Shown here piece by piece: positions 8,886 through 18,617 of a stretch of DNA of 64,000 bases; the stretch's first letter is position 1, and every line of letters begins with the position of its first letter. A program made the translations under genes and the position numbers. A model generated the notes under the pieces. That model was not told the origin of the DNA, ran no database searches, and saw only the letters and a list, made by a program, of their open reading frames with translations. The DNA is from Opisthocomus hoazin (lineage: Eukaryota > Chordata > Aves > Opisthocomiformes > Opisthocomidae): the NCBI RefSeq assembly GCF_030867145.1, contig NC_134415.1, forward strand, positions 13,246,417-13,310,416, in the 5' to 3' direction.

Positions 8886-11800
8886 CTGAAACAAACAATA
8901 AAAAAAATAATACCAGAACATTTCTTTCTGTGAAAATTAAAGAGCAAGAAACAGTATCTGAAGGTGCATTTCACTCTTTCTCAGCTTCTAGAAGTTAACA
9001 TCTTCCTACAACACAAGTTATTTTCAATCCATACTGCAAACAGGAAGAAACCTCTGCTAATAAGACATGTAAATACCAAGTAAAGCCCTCAGCAGACATA
9101 GGCAATAACAAACACATAAGCCTCCTCATTAGAGGGTGCATGCCTGCTCTCCTCCGCCCCAACGGCGAAAGTCAGTAACAGGGATTACAGCATAAAAAGG
9201 GGTTATTCTTCAATGCCTGGGAAATTAAAGCCAAGGTCATCTTCAAGAAGACGATTCAGTACAGCATGAGTTAGTGAGGCTTACACCTCCCAGGTATTTT
9301 CTTCTATATACGAACAGATGTATTCACTGTCTCCCCACCTACATCAATGCTATCAAAACCAGACCTTTTATAAATGTGCATATACATTAACTATTTCCCA
9401 GACAAGAAAAGGGTGTATAAATACACAGAAGATGCACGTACAAAGCCTTCAAGGTTAGCTCTACTTCCTGGCCAAAGGATCGAGTGGAGATTAGGTACAA
9501 CACTGAGCCTTAAGAAAGAAATCCATTAAGGCTCTTTGCATTTGTCTTTGCTAAATGAGCTACTGAATTTATTAGTGCTTTTTTTTCTTCTTCCTTTCTG
9601 GAAATTAACTTCCATAAACTACTACCAACCAATGAGAAATATATTAACAATTTTCATTAACAAGTTGAAGTTAATGCTTGCCAGACTGCAAACACTTCCC
9701 ATTTATGGGAAATGGAAATCTACTGATCAGAAAGCAAAGCGAATAGCTTCAATGTAATATCAAAAAGAATAATTAAAGAGAGTTGCATAATTGGTAAATA
9801 AGTCTAAAGTCTGATTTTTAATCACATCACAGAAAGCCATTTGAGGACATCCCCACTCCACCTTCAATAACCTTCAGCTATTTTCATTAGCATTACTTTG
9901 ATGTCTGTCATAAACCAAAACTCTTTTTCAGCTTTTAATTTCTATACTTGCAAAATTCTTGGTGACTTTATTATTACATCTGTAAAGTGAGTGAAAACTT
10001 CTTTCAGATACATGACCTCACCTCCATTGGAGGTATAATTACTGTACATCTACATTCTAAATACTTGTCTACCTTCCTGTCAAACATCAAGTTTTTATCA
10101 TCTGTGAATACAGGCCGGAAGCAGTCCCCAAAATATTGTAATGTGGGTTGCAAAAATGCAATCTTCTATTCTACATGTAGGTAATTAATTAAAAGAAGAA
10201 AAACGCTGTATTTCAGCTGCAAATAAATACTGATTGAGAACATATTTTAGTATTTTCCTGTATTTCTCAGAAGAAAAGGTATAAAAACTGTAATTCTTTC
10301 TTACTTACTTTAATCTATCAGTAAGTTTAGACTTGGGTTTAACAAGACACTGTTTCACCATGAAAATAAAGGTAGCTGAATTTGTGGGCTTCAAGGCTCC
10401 TGTAAACAGATTTTGTTGAGGAGTCAGTCGTACCAAACATAAATGGTCATTTGGCAGCCACTGCAAGAAAAACAAAACAAGTCACTGAAAAATAATTTTT
10501 AAGACAGTGTCTATCTTTAGCTAAAAGTAAGCGTTTCAACTGTGCCACCAGTAACGTTTCTTAAAAAGAGTTTTAGAAGTCTTCACACGATGCTTTCATT
10601 GGAAGCTAAGGCTTTAAAATTTTGCCCTAGAATGAAGATGTTTTACCTTCCCTGGCCCCCAAACAGGAAAGGAAATAGGAAACAAAACAGATATACTATC
10701 ACTCTGATTTTATTTTTATTTTTTAAGAATGAATTTTATTTGTTGAAATAGACAAGGTTTGATGTCAAACAGGTAGACATGACTGTCAGTAACTTCTTTT
10801 GAAAAAGACTTTACCTGTTCAAATCCCTTTATGCTGTTTATTCACTATATTTTTTCCATCACAGACAATAAAGATTTAGTTTATTTCAGTTCCTGAGCTA
10901 ACAGCAATTTTTCACTGTACTTCTGATGCATCTACATTCTGCCTGTAAGTTTTAAATAGAAGAACACTTCTTAAAGAACACGTGTAATTGCTGTTATAAA
11001 GTTATTTTAACCTTTAATTAAAAGTGGTTTAGCTGCATCTCCAAAAGGAGAAAAGGGCACACAACAATCTTACCCTGGTTTTTGGTATCGCCAGTCCTCC
11101 ATTTTTCAGATTAGTTACAAACGATGACCAAGGTTCCTATGGGAGTAAGCAAATATATTACAGAATTAAAAGTGCTTTGTTAGACTACACTAGACTATTT
11201 CAGTTGGAACGGACCTACAACAGTGATCTCATCCAACTGCCTGTCCAATTCAGGGCTGACGAAAAGTTAAAGCACGTTGTTAAGGGCACTGTCCAAATGC
11301 CTCTTAAATACTGACAGGCCTGGGGCATCATCCACCTCTCTAGGAACCCTGTTCCCATGTTTGACCACTCTCTTGGTAAAGAAATGCCTCCTAATGTCCA
11401 GTCTAAACCTCCCCTGGCGCAGCTTTGAACCATTCCTATGTGTGCTATCACTAGATACCAGGGACAAGAGAACAGCACCTCCCTCTCCATGTCACCTCCT
11501 CGGGAAGCTGCAGAGAGCAATGAGGTCACCCCTGAGCCTCCTCCAGACTAGACAAGCCCACAGTCCTCAGCCGCTCCTCACATGACTTTCCTTTCAGCAT
11601 TTTCAACAGCTTTGTTGCCCTCTTCCGGATGCATTCAGGTACCTTAATGACCTCCTGAAGTTGTGGGGCCCAGAACTGCACACAGTACTCAAGGTGAGGC
11701 CGCACCAACGCTGAGCACAGCAGGACGATCACCTCTTTTGACCAGCTGGTCGTGCTGTGTTTGATGCACCCCAGGTTGGGGTTTGCCCTCTTGGCTGCCA

Positions 11801-14800
11801 GGGCACCCTGCTAGCTCCTATGGAGCCTGCTGCCAACCAGCACCTCCAGATCCCTTTCTGCAGGGCTGCTCTCCAGCCACTCCTCTCCCAGTTCATACTT
11901 GTGCCCAGCGTTACTCTGTCCTAGGTACAGAATCTGGCATTTGGACTTGTTAAATTTTATGCCATTAATCATAGCCCAATGCTCCAATCTATCTAGATCC
12001 CTCTGCAAAGCCTCTTGTCCCTCAAAAGAGTCAACAGCACCTCCGAGTTTTGGTATAATCAGCAAACTTGCTAACGGTGCATTCAACTCCTGCATCCAGA
12101 TCATTGATGTTGAACAGAACTGGCCCTACAATTGAGCACCGAGGAACACCACTGGTGACCAGTCACCAGCCAGATGTAGCCCCATCCACTGCAACACTTT
12201 GAGCCCTTCAGGCAGTTCTTCACCCAGCGTACCATGAACCTGCCCACCCACAACTGGGCAACTTGGACAGAAGGATACTGTGAGGGACAGTATCAAAAGC
12301 CTTACTGAAATCCAGCAAAATTACATCCAACGCCTTCCCTTCATCCACGAAGCGGGTGACCTTATCATAGAAGGATATCAAATTAGTTAAACAGGACTTG
12401 CCCTTTCTGAACCCATGTTGTCTGTGCCTGATGACTGCATTATTCTTTAAATGCCTTTCAATAGTAGGCAGTATAATCTTCTCCATAATTTTTCCAGGAA
12501 CTGAGGTTAGACTAACAGGTCTGTAGTTTCCTGAGTCTTCCCTCCACCGTTTTTGTAGATTGGAATAACACTGGCTAGCTTCCAGTAAGCAGGAACTTCC
12601 CCAGAACTTCGGCAGATGATCGACAGGGATACTATTTCTTAGACATCTGCAAAATCTAATTTCTTACATAACATTTTCTGTTCATTTTATCTAACATTTT
12701 TAATTCTTAGGCAGTATGCTACAGCTTCCAGTCAGCAAGGACCTCCCCAGACTCCCAAGACCTGCGGCAGATGACTGAGAGGGGTCCTGCCATAGCATCT
12801 GCTAGGTCCTACAGTACTCTGGGATAGAATCATAGGTTGGAAAAGACCTCTAAGATCATCAAGTCTAACCTTACACCCAACACCACCATGCCTACTAAAC
12901 CATATCCCGAATCACATCAGGCCCCAGGGACTTGTGAACATCTAGCTGTTACAGCACCAGTCCCTTACAATGTCAGTGTCCACAAATGAAAAGACACTGT
13001 TCCCACAGTTGTGGTCCTCCAACTCAGGGGAGCTGGCAGCCCAAGGTCTATCAGTATTATTAAAGACTGAGACAAAAAATGCATTGAATGCCTCCACTTC
13101 TTCATCCCTACTAGTCAGATGACCATCTTCAACAAGCATCATCTTATTCTTCAACTCCTTAATATTTACATTAATTTATACCTCGTGGTATAAGGTATTT
13201 CACAGACAATGGATAGCAAAACTTCTAAATTTAGATTAGCAAAACTTTTAAATTATGAAGGTAGGTTCCTAGAAAAACAGCACAAACAAAGACAAATCTA
13301 AGAAGCATAAAGTAAGTGAAAGCTGATGGCCATGTGCTCATGTGGATGTGGGGAGACAATATAAAAAACTTTTAAAAACTAAACCATAACATGTCTGACA
13401 AGGTAAGATAGTTACAGACTAGCAGGAGAAGCAGGTCTGCTTGGAACATAAAGGCACCAAGACTCAAAAAAACATTTCTACTGAACACAGCTCAGGAAGT
13501 CAAAAGCATAACACGACGGCAAAATGCAGAGGACACAACAAAGAGCAGACTATGACAGACTGGAAGAGCAGTCTTCTAGACTCACACAGCCCCTAGCAAG
13601 ATGGAAGAGAGTTATCTGTTGCACAAACATCTTTCTTATCTACCAGCTTCTGAGAATAAATGCTTTTGAGTACAGTGTCTTGTAATGAAAATATTGGCAT
13701 CATAGTTAATAATGATGCTGCTTGAGTTTTACACAAATATGACTGTTTCAGCTTTTACATCCAAAAGTTTTCAATGGTTCTCCAACTAATTTCAATGTCA
13801 AATTAGCTTCCAATTAGTTTACAATAGTAAAACACTACAAACCCTTTTGTAAAAACATGTTCATAGCATTAGACCGCATCAGTTGGTACAAAAAACTTAC
13901 CATGTGCAATAGCTGAATTTCACATCCTACTTGCCAAAGTACAGTAAGTGCTTGGTAAGCCCTCGCTTCCCCAGGCTTTGCTGTTAACACCTAACAAAAT
14001 GGCAAGGAAAGACCATTTTTGTTGCAAAACTAAGACTGCTTCTTCATCTAAGCAAAATCATTATATACATAACAAGTGATAAGAAATTCCCAGCTAAGTC
14101 TATCATTCCAAGGTAGAAGTTACATTAGGCCTCAAATACATACTTTGTGCTATTCTAGTACATCTTGTCAGAATATATGATTAGAAGACATTATGGCAGT
14201 TTAAGTATTTCTTCACAGCAGTTATTTGGGTAACTGAACTGTGTAGGAACTTCCAGCTTATATTCTCTGGTCCCCTTTAAGGCAGAGAAGTTTCACACAG
14301 AAAAGAAACAGGCATCGCATTTTGCATAAAAAGCGTAACATGGGCAAAGTTATCAGCTCACACTGATAATATTCCCAATCCCACACACAAGTAGAGTAAG
14401 CCAAACAGCAGGTGATCTCACAGAACATTCAGCAGCTTGCACAGACATCATCCTGACCAATATTACAGATCAGACAACTCTTAGGGCAAGAAAAGAAGAA
14501 AAACTTGTGGTTATTCTCAAACACGGCAAAGAACAAAGTAAATTGTAGCATGGAGATTTAAATTCTTATAATAGAGCGCCTCATCATATGATCAATCACA
14601 AAAAAAAAAAGGAATCAACAGTGCCCACTAAAAGAAGGTTTCAATTGCTTACTTAGGTACACAACTCTCACTTAACAGGGTTCGAAATAAAACCAGAAAA
14701 CTTAATAAAAATCACAGTGGCTGCATCACACAAAGAGGGTCCCTCTATTTGCTCAAAAATCTGGCCATTCAAAACATACCGTTTAAGTGAGTATTTCAGT

Positions 14801-17800
14801 GGTGTCCAATCTGTCATTTCACAGATTAATATCCTTAAGACTTTTAATTTTTTTTCAGCAGGGTGTCAGACACAACACAGGCTGTGTAAGCACACCTGGA
14901 AGTCTTTGCTTACTTAAAGTAATTAAAGGCTTGTGGCTCTGTACGAACATCTCAGTTTCACAGAAAGAAAAGCTACCCTTGAACTCTAAGTACAGTTCTA
15001 GAGGTTTGGGACAGCGTAAATTAGGAACACAAAACCCAGAAAGCTGCTCTGCACCTTAGTGTACAGAACCTTAATAAAAACGTGTGTAGACCACTCATAT
15101 TTTGCCTCAGTTTTTTTCAGTACTGAATACAAAAGCGGCTCAAGAAGGCAAGTGCATCTCATTGAGTATGGTATTTAGTAACTCTGAATCCTCTTCATGA
15201 GTCTTCACTATTACCTGCATCTAGTAAACAATTTTATTGGAAAAGCACATTACAGAATTTAAGCACATCACAAGTTACAACAAAAAGCAGATAGTCTGCT
15301 GCTGCATATCCTCCTCAAGCACTAGCCTTCTCATTTGTAAGATTTGTGGTTAGGTGACAACAGACTGTTTCTTGTCAGTGCTATTACTGCATAAAGAGAA
15401 CAAGTAGGAAACAGACAAGACTTGAAAATTCTGGCAGAAAAAGAAATTCACTAGCAAAAACATTAACTCTACAACACAAATGTTTTTGTGTTCTGTGAAG
15501 CACTACTTATTCTTTACCACCTGTAAAATCTCTTACACATACCTTGTACTCTTTTTCACTTATAAAGATGTTGAGTTCTACTCTTCCACATCTGTATATG
15601 GAACTGCATTCATACAGGGCAAAAAGAAGCCTCCAAAGTGTGACTCTTTCCTTTCTTTGTGGCAAGATTCCAAAAACTTTCAGAGGTACATCTGTTTCAA
15701 CAGTGTGTAAAAGTATCTTTAAAATTTTGCAATATGTACTAGACAAGGTCATTAACACTAATGTCTAAACTACAAACAATTAAGAAAGTCTGTCATCTCA
15801 TGTTATTCAAGAACGAGTACAATTCAAGCTTCAGCCAAAACTAAGCCTACTTTGCATCTGACTAAACCATTAATAAAGACAAGCGAATAGCTGAGATTTC
15901 ACATTGCCACAAGGATTTTTTGAAGCTATCAAGAACCTAAATGAAGCTGAAATACAGGAAATAATATCCATTAATACAGCATGTACATTAAAAAGAACAT
16001 ACACCACAAGCAAATCCCAAAGATTTTCCCAAACTGCCTATACACCCTTCAAATGTATTTGTAACAAGTGTATGCATATACCTGCCCTCCAAGGAACTGC
16101 TGCTACCCCCATGGTTTCAAAAAGTTTGTCAGAACACATAGCAGGTGGTTTCACCGTTCCAGACACCAAAGGATCCAGTCTGAAGAAGTCACCATAAATT
16201 ACTTTTAATTGTCCATCCAGGCTATTCTCTAGGGACTGAATAAAATTAGTTTCAGTTGAAGAAATCTGGATGCAGTAACCTGTCTTGCAAAACACCCAAC
16301 CCAAACAAAAAAAGTTCAAGCACTACCTAAAATTGTTACCCAGTCAACAAGAGTCAAATCTCAGAGCTGCTTCTTAGAGCTGATAAAAAGAATAGCTCCT
16401 TTGTTGTGCAGGGCATTTTGACATTTTGTGTGCTGCTCAACTGGAGCTTTAAAACACATTCTTAAATTAGTAAGATGTTCTGCGATCTTTGCAAAAAAAG
16501 TTATACTGAACTAAGCAAACCACTGCATTTAATGATTTACAACTGGAATTCTTCATATATGCAGAGAAAATGCCTTTTATACACATTTCAAGTCAGGTCT
16601 TTGGTTCCAAAGTCTACTTTACAGCATTGTAACACAGTCCTTCTAGTGCAACTTCTGCGGCTGTGTCTGACCTCTTCTGAATCCATGCAAACCCAAAGTG
16701 AACAGGAGAGGACAACACATGTTGACTGGTAGTATTATGACACTTACAGCATGACAATAGATTAAATAATACCATAAAATAATCAGAATAACCAAGACTA
16801 TGTTTACAGATTTCTGAAAGCTACATACAGACATCTTGCTTAAACCTACACAACCACAATGACTCTGATCAGTATTAGCCTCAATTTTATGCGTGAAACT
16901 ATGCAGAGGAAGACTATGAACTTGAATTCTTACATACACAAAATGTCAAATCAACTGATCATAACATAGCCTGTTGCTGAACATGCAATGTAAAACCAAA
17001 CAATTCTTACTATTATTAAGCGTTATTTCAGGTATTACAAGTAATGATCACTGGCTAATTCCTTTTTGATCCAACAATTATTACACAATTGTAAGTTAAG
17101 TTCTTATTTTCCCTTCAATTAAGATTTAGAAGTGTGCTACCAAATCAAAAGTGTACCTGTAAGTTTGGAAGAAAAGCTGAGTTATTTTCTAGAGCTACCA
17201 CTCTAACACCTGCATTGAGCAGAGTTCGGGTCAAGATTCCAGGACCTGAAAGGTAGAAATAAAAAAAAAAAAATTTTTAAGTGCATTTTTTCTAGGTGAT
17301 TTCCTTTAGTCATTTTCCCAACACAACGCTTGGGACATACCACTTTCAACAGGAGATATCTTGTGTTTGTTTAAACACACTTCAGAACTAGTGTTGGGAA
17401 AAAAGAGCTGCCTGAGATTGCTCAGCGAATGACACAAAGCACAGCATTGCAATCAGATACTGAGGAGCATTAGATATAACGCCTCAAACATTTCTACTAC
17501 TTTTTCTTCTGCCAACTGAAATATACTTGGATGCCTTACCCACATTATGCTTACAGGTAAAACACCCTCTGCAGAAACATAAAAAAAACCGCCGTTCAGT
17601 AACTGCTAGCTGTGTAACGGCCCGCAGCCTCTGCGCGCTTGTTGTGACAAAGTTCACCTACAAAGCCAGGGATGTCACCTGGACAGAAACCCGCGTCTCT
17701 GCTTGTTCTGTAGCAAAGTTTTAACACCAGCGCTTCGGGCCTCCCGCCCACGCACCCACCCGTTCCCCGCAGAGCTCCTCACCGGCGCCCGCCCGGGGCA

Positions 17801-18340
17801 CACCGCGGTGCCGCCACCCCGGCGCGAAGCCCCGGGAGAGGCTGGGCCCCGTCCCCTTCCCTCAGCACTTCCGCGGCCCCGGGAGAGCGGGGCGGCGGGG
17901 GGGAGGCGGCAGCTCACACTGACCCCGCAAGGTCACCGGGGGACGCCGAGCAGCGCCGCGACCCGGCCGCCCCGGGGACGACGAAGGGCCGGAGGGCAGC
18001 GGGAGCCGCGGGGCAGCTTACCGGGCGCGCACTCGAGCAGGACGGGCTGGGGACCGGGGCCGGCTCCGCCCTGCAGGCAGCGCTGCACGGTGCGCGCCAG
18101 CCGCGGGCAGGCGATGAAGCGGCGGAGCGACACATCGGGCCGCTGCAGCTGTTGCACCAGCCGTTCCGCCTCCGCCGCCTCCGGTACCCGCAGGCCCGGG
18201 CTCGGCCACTGCCCCGCCGACCGCCTCGCGGTCGCCCAGCACGGCGGCGGCAGCAGCCCGCACAGCAACGGCCGCAGCCCCGCCGCCAAGAAGCGGCGAC
18301 AGCGACCCGCAGCGCCCGGCGGGGCCCGGCCCGCCAGCAT
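8699..18340 (-). CDS. TFB2M: TFB2M, mitochondrial transcription factor B2 (whole gene span, 8 coding exons)
   Basis: TFB2M belongs to the KsgA/Dim1 rRNA adenine dimethyltransferase family. It has been recruited as the mitochondrial transcription initiation factor: with POLRMT and TFAM it melts mtDNA promoters. The eight exons join without a frame break into 400 residues (human protein 396). Residues 1 to about 50 are Arg/Ala/Leu-rich without acidic residues, which fits a mitochondrial presequence. SAM-fold motif I is ECAPGPGILT (103-112), motif II VVALEN (122-127), and the GDFF region is at 151-154. The family's catalytic N/D-PP-Y/F motif is replaced by AVPW (near 182-185), as in other TFB2M proteins and consistent with weak or no methylase activity. 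The start ATG at 18338-18340 has G at -3. The stop is TAA at 8699-8701. The gene is head-to-head with CNST. Confidence 0.96.
8886..10308 (-). other. TFB2M: TFB2M intron 7
   Basis: A 1,423-bp AT-rich intron. No exon or repeat is recognised. Confidence 0.8.
10309..10460 (-). CDS. TFB2M: TFB2M coding exon 7
   Basis: This 152-nt exon encodes [20 protein letters not shown] and then [19 protein letters not shown] (residues 289-338 plus two bases of 339). It corresponds to human LYLIQMIPRQNLFTKNLTP and the following FFHLLKHCF helix. The donor is AA|GTAAGT. Confidence 0.95.
10461..11073 (-). other. TFB2M: TFB2M intron 6
   Basis: A 613-bp AT-rich intron with no element recognised. Confidence 0.85.
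11074..11136 (-). CDS. TFB2M: TFB2M coding exon 6
   Basis: This 63-nt phase-0 exon encodes [20 protein letters not shown] plus R (residues 268-288), matching human EPWSSFDIYTRKG. The acceptor is ccatag|GAACC and the donor AGG|GTAAGA. A CR1 copy lies just upstream of the acceptor. Confidence 0.95.
11184..12645 (-). mobile_element. CR1 LINE, RT to 3' end (segment A)
   Basis: A 1.46-kb CR1 copy in the TFB2M sense direction. Minus-strand reading shows [35 protein letters not shown] (RT), [35 protein letters not shown] and then the 3' tail. The frame is broken, so it is inactive. Its end on the plus strand is tagactacactagactatttcag, a different terminal repeat from the usual ATTCTATG type. It ends about 50 bp upstream of the TFB2M exon 6 acceptor. 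Confidence 0.94.
12700..12832 (-). mobile_element. CR1 LINE, N-terminal RT fragment (segment B)
   Basis: The minus-strand translation reads PRVL, a stop, then [20 protein letters not shown] and GEVLADWKL, the start of the CR1 reverse transcriptase. It picks up where segment D stops (GPDVIR / PRVL). Confidence 0.85.
12833..12911 (-). mobile_element. CR1 LINE 3' tail inserted in an older CR1 (segment C)
   Basis: On the plus strand it starts 'tagaatcataggttggaaaa' and continues with 'aacaccaccatgcctactaa', the antisense of a CR1 3' end. It is the same type as the copy starting at 41887. Both flanks are CR1 ORF2 sequence, so it is nested. Confidence 0.85.
12912..13165 (-). mobile_element. CR1 LINE, ORF2 fragment upstream of the RT (segment D)
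   Basis: The minus-strand translation gives [15 protein letters not shown], then [10 protein letters not shown] and [12 protein letters not shown], the CR1 ORF2 region just before the reverse transcriptase. It is degenerate, with stops and frame changes. It is continuous in CR1 order with the segment at 12700-12832; the two are separated by a younger CR1 tail. Confidence 0.85.
13166..13900 (-). other. TFB2M: TFB2M intron 5, unique 5' part
   Basis: This is AT-rich intron sequence between exon 5 and the CR1 nest. I see no feature in it. Confidence 0.75.
13901..13990 (-). CDS. TFB2M: TFB2M coding exon 5
   Basis: This 90-nt phase-0 exon encodes [19 protein letters not shown] and [11 protein letters not shown] (residues 238-267), matching human DLYHVLSVIWQLACEIKVLHM. 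The donor is ATG|GTAAGT. No separate ORF call covers this short exon; it was found by frame and homology. Confidence 0.95.
13991..15542 (-). other. TFB2M: TFB2M intron 4
   Basis: A 1,552-bp AT-rich intron. I see no recognisable repeat or exon. Confidence 0.8.
15543..15691 (-). CDS. TFB2M: TFB2M coding exon 4
   Basis: This 149-nt exon encodes [20 protein letters not shown], then [20 protein letters not shown] and EKEYK, to residue 237. It matches the human segment DIPLKVVGMFP through FIGEKEF. The entry phase is 1 and the exit phase 0, and the donor is GTATGT. Confidence 0.96.
15692..16081 (-). other. TFB2M: TFB2M intron 3
   Basis: A short 390-bp AT-rich intron with nothing else visible. Confidence 0.85.
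16082..16235 (-). CDS. TFB2M: TFB2M coding exon 3
   Basis: This 154-nt exon starts at [18 protein letters not shown] and runs through VKPPAM to [10 protein letters not shown] placed the acceptor at minus ...tttattcag|TCC because the alignment with the human NLDGKLRVIHCDFF segment then needs no gap. An upstream in-frame AG (...atccag|ATT) would add twelve residues and is a possible alternative acceptor. The donor is GCAG|GTATAT. Confidence 0.93.
16236..17156 (-). other. TFB2M: TFB2M intron 2
   Basis: A 921-bp AT-rich intron with no recognised element. Confidence 0.85.
17157..17245 (-). CDS. TFB2M: TFB2M coding exon 2
   Basis: This 89-nt exon encodes the rest of codon 107 through residue 136: [19 protein letters not shown], covering SAM-binding motifs I and II. 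It enters in phase 1 and leaves in phase 0. The boundaries are an AG acceptor (minus ...tttcag|GTCC) and the donor ACAG|GTACAC. Confidence 0.96.
17246..18021 (-). other. TFB2M: TFB2M intron 1
   Basis: This intron is 776 bp. Its 5' part (17700 rightward) is CpG island, and the rest is AT-rich. No other feature is seen. Confidence 0.85.
18022..18340 (-). CDS. TFB2M: TFB2M coding exon 1
   Basis: This exon encodes residues 1-106 plus the first base of codon 107: the presequence, a linker ([13 protein letters not shown]), a helix [18 protein letters not shown] matching the human FKRYVTDRRLAETLAQ region, and LLLEC-like VLLECAPG at the donor. The donor is GTAAGC on the minus strand (plus 'ac' at 18020-18021). 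The exon lies inside the CpG island. Longer overlapping frames that start at GTG are not relevant in a vertebrate gene. Confidence 0.95.
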
Positions 18341-18554
18341 CGCCACGCCGCGGCCGCCACCGGCCCCACGCTAGCCAGCACCGCGCGCGCGATCGCCGCA
18401 GCAACGGGAGCGTCACTTCCGCTTCTCCGCTGCCTCTCTAGCGCCCTTCCGCTCTATCGTCGGAGGTCTCTCGTCCCGCCGTCCTCCCTCTCTATGGTGC
18501 CAGCCCTGCGCCGCCGGGAGCCTGCGGCAGCGCCGTTGCCCTCACCTCCTCGCC
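18341..18554. promoter_or_regulatory. Bidirectional TFB2M-CNST promoter
   Basis: About 200 bp separates the TFB2M start codon from the probable CNST first exon. There is no TATA box. Two ETS/GABP-type cores lie 30 bp apart: ACTTCCG at 18415-18421 (GCGGAAGTG on the minus strand, a strong GABP match) and CCTTCCG at 18445-18451. A CG-alternating stretch near 18381-18392 resembles a weak NRF-1 site. Human TFB2M is known to be driven by NRF-1 and NRF-2/GABP, so the motifs fit nuclear control of mitochondrial genes. Whether the same sites drive CNST is inferred. Confidence 0.7.
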
Positions 18555-18605
18555 ATGCCGGGTGACGGGGCCCGGCCGCCCGAGCCGCAGCGGAGCTGAG
18601 CTGAG
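18450..18605 (+). other. CNST: Probable CNST non-coding exon 1 (5' edge unknown)
   Basis: CNST's start codon lies in an exon beginning at 33034, so an upstream 5'UTR exon is needed. The best plus-strand donor near the promoter is GAG|GTGAGC at 18605/18606. The 5' edge given here is a guess within the promoter. A weaker GT site at about 19185 in a less GC-rich setting is an alternative. Confidence 0.45.
18555..18599 (+). other. Possible CNST upstream ORF
   Basis: A 14-codon ATG-to-TGA frame in the context gccATGc lies wholly inside the probable CNST 5'UTR exon and ends six bases before its donor. If transcribed, it could lower translation from the main start. The peptide (MPGDGARPPEPQRS) is not expected to have a function. 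Confidence 0.35.
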
Positions 18606-18617
18606 GTGAGCTGAGCT
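18593..18617 (+). repeat. (GAGCT)n pentamer array containing the CNST donor
   Basis: Five pentamers follow one another: GAGCT, GAGCT, GAGGT, GAGCT, GAGCT. The single C-to-G variant in the third unit creates the GAG|GTGAGC splice donor. Confidence 0.85.

Noticed and set aside
11215-13154. Series of minus-strand frames in TFB2M intron 5
   Set aside because: All translate to CR1 reverse transcriptase or 3' sequence, not host genes.
16236-16319. Longer TFB2M exon 3 starting upstream of 16235
   Set aside because: The extra residues have no human counterpart, and a good acceptor (tttattcag) at 16236-16237 fits the alignment without a gap. Kept only as a possible alternative site.
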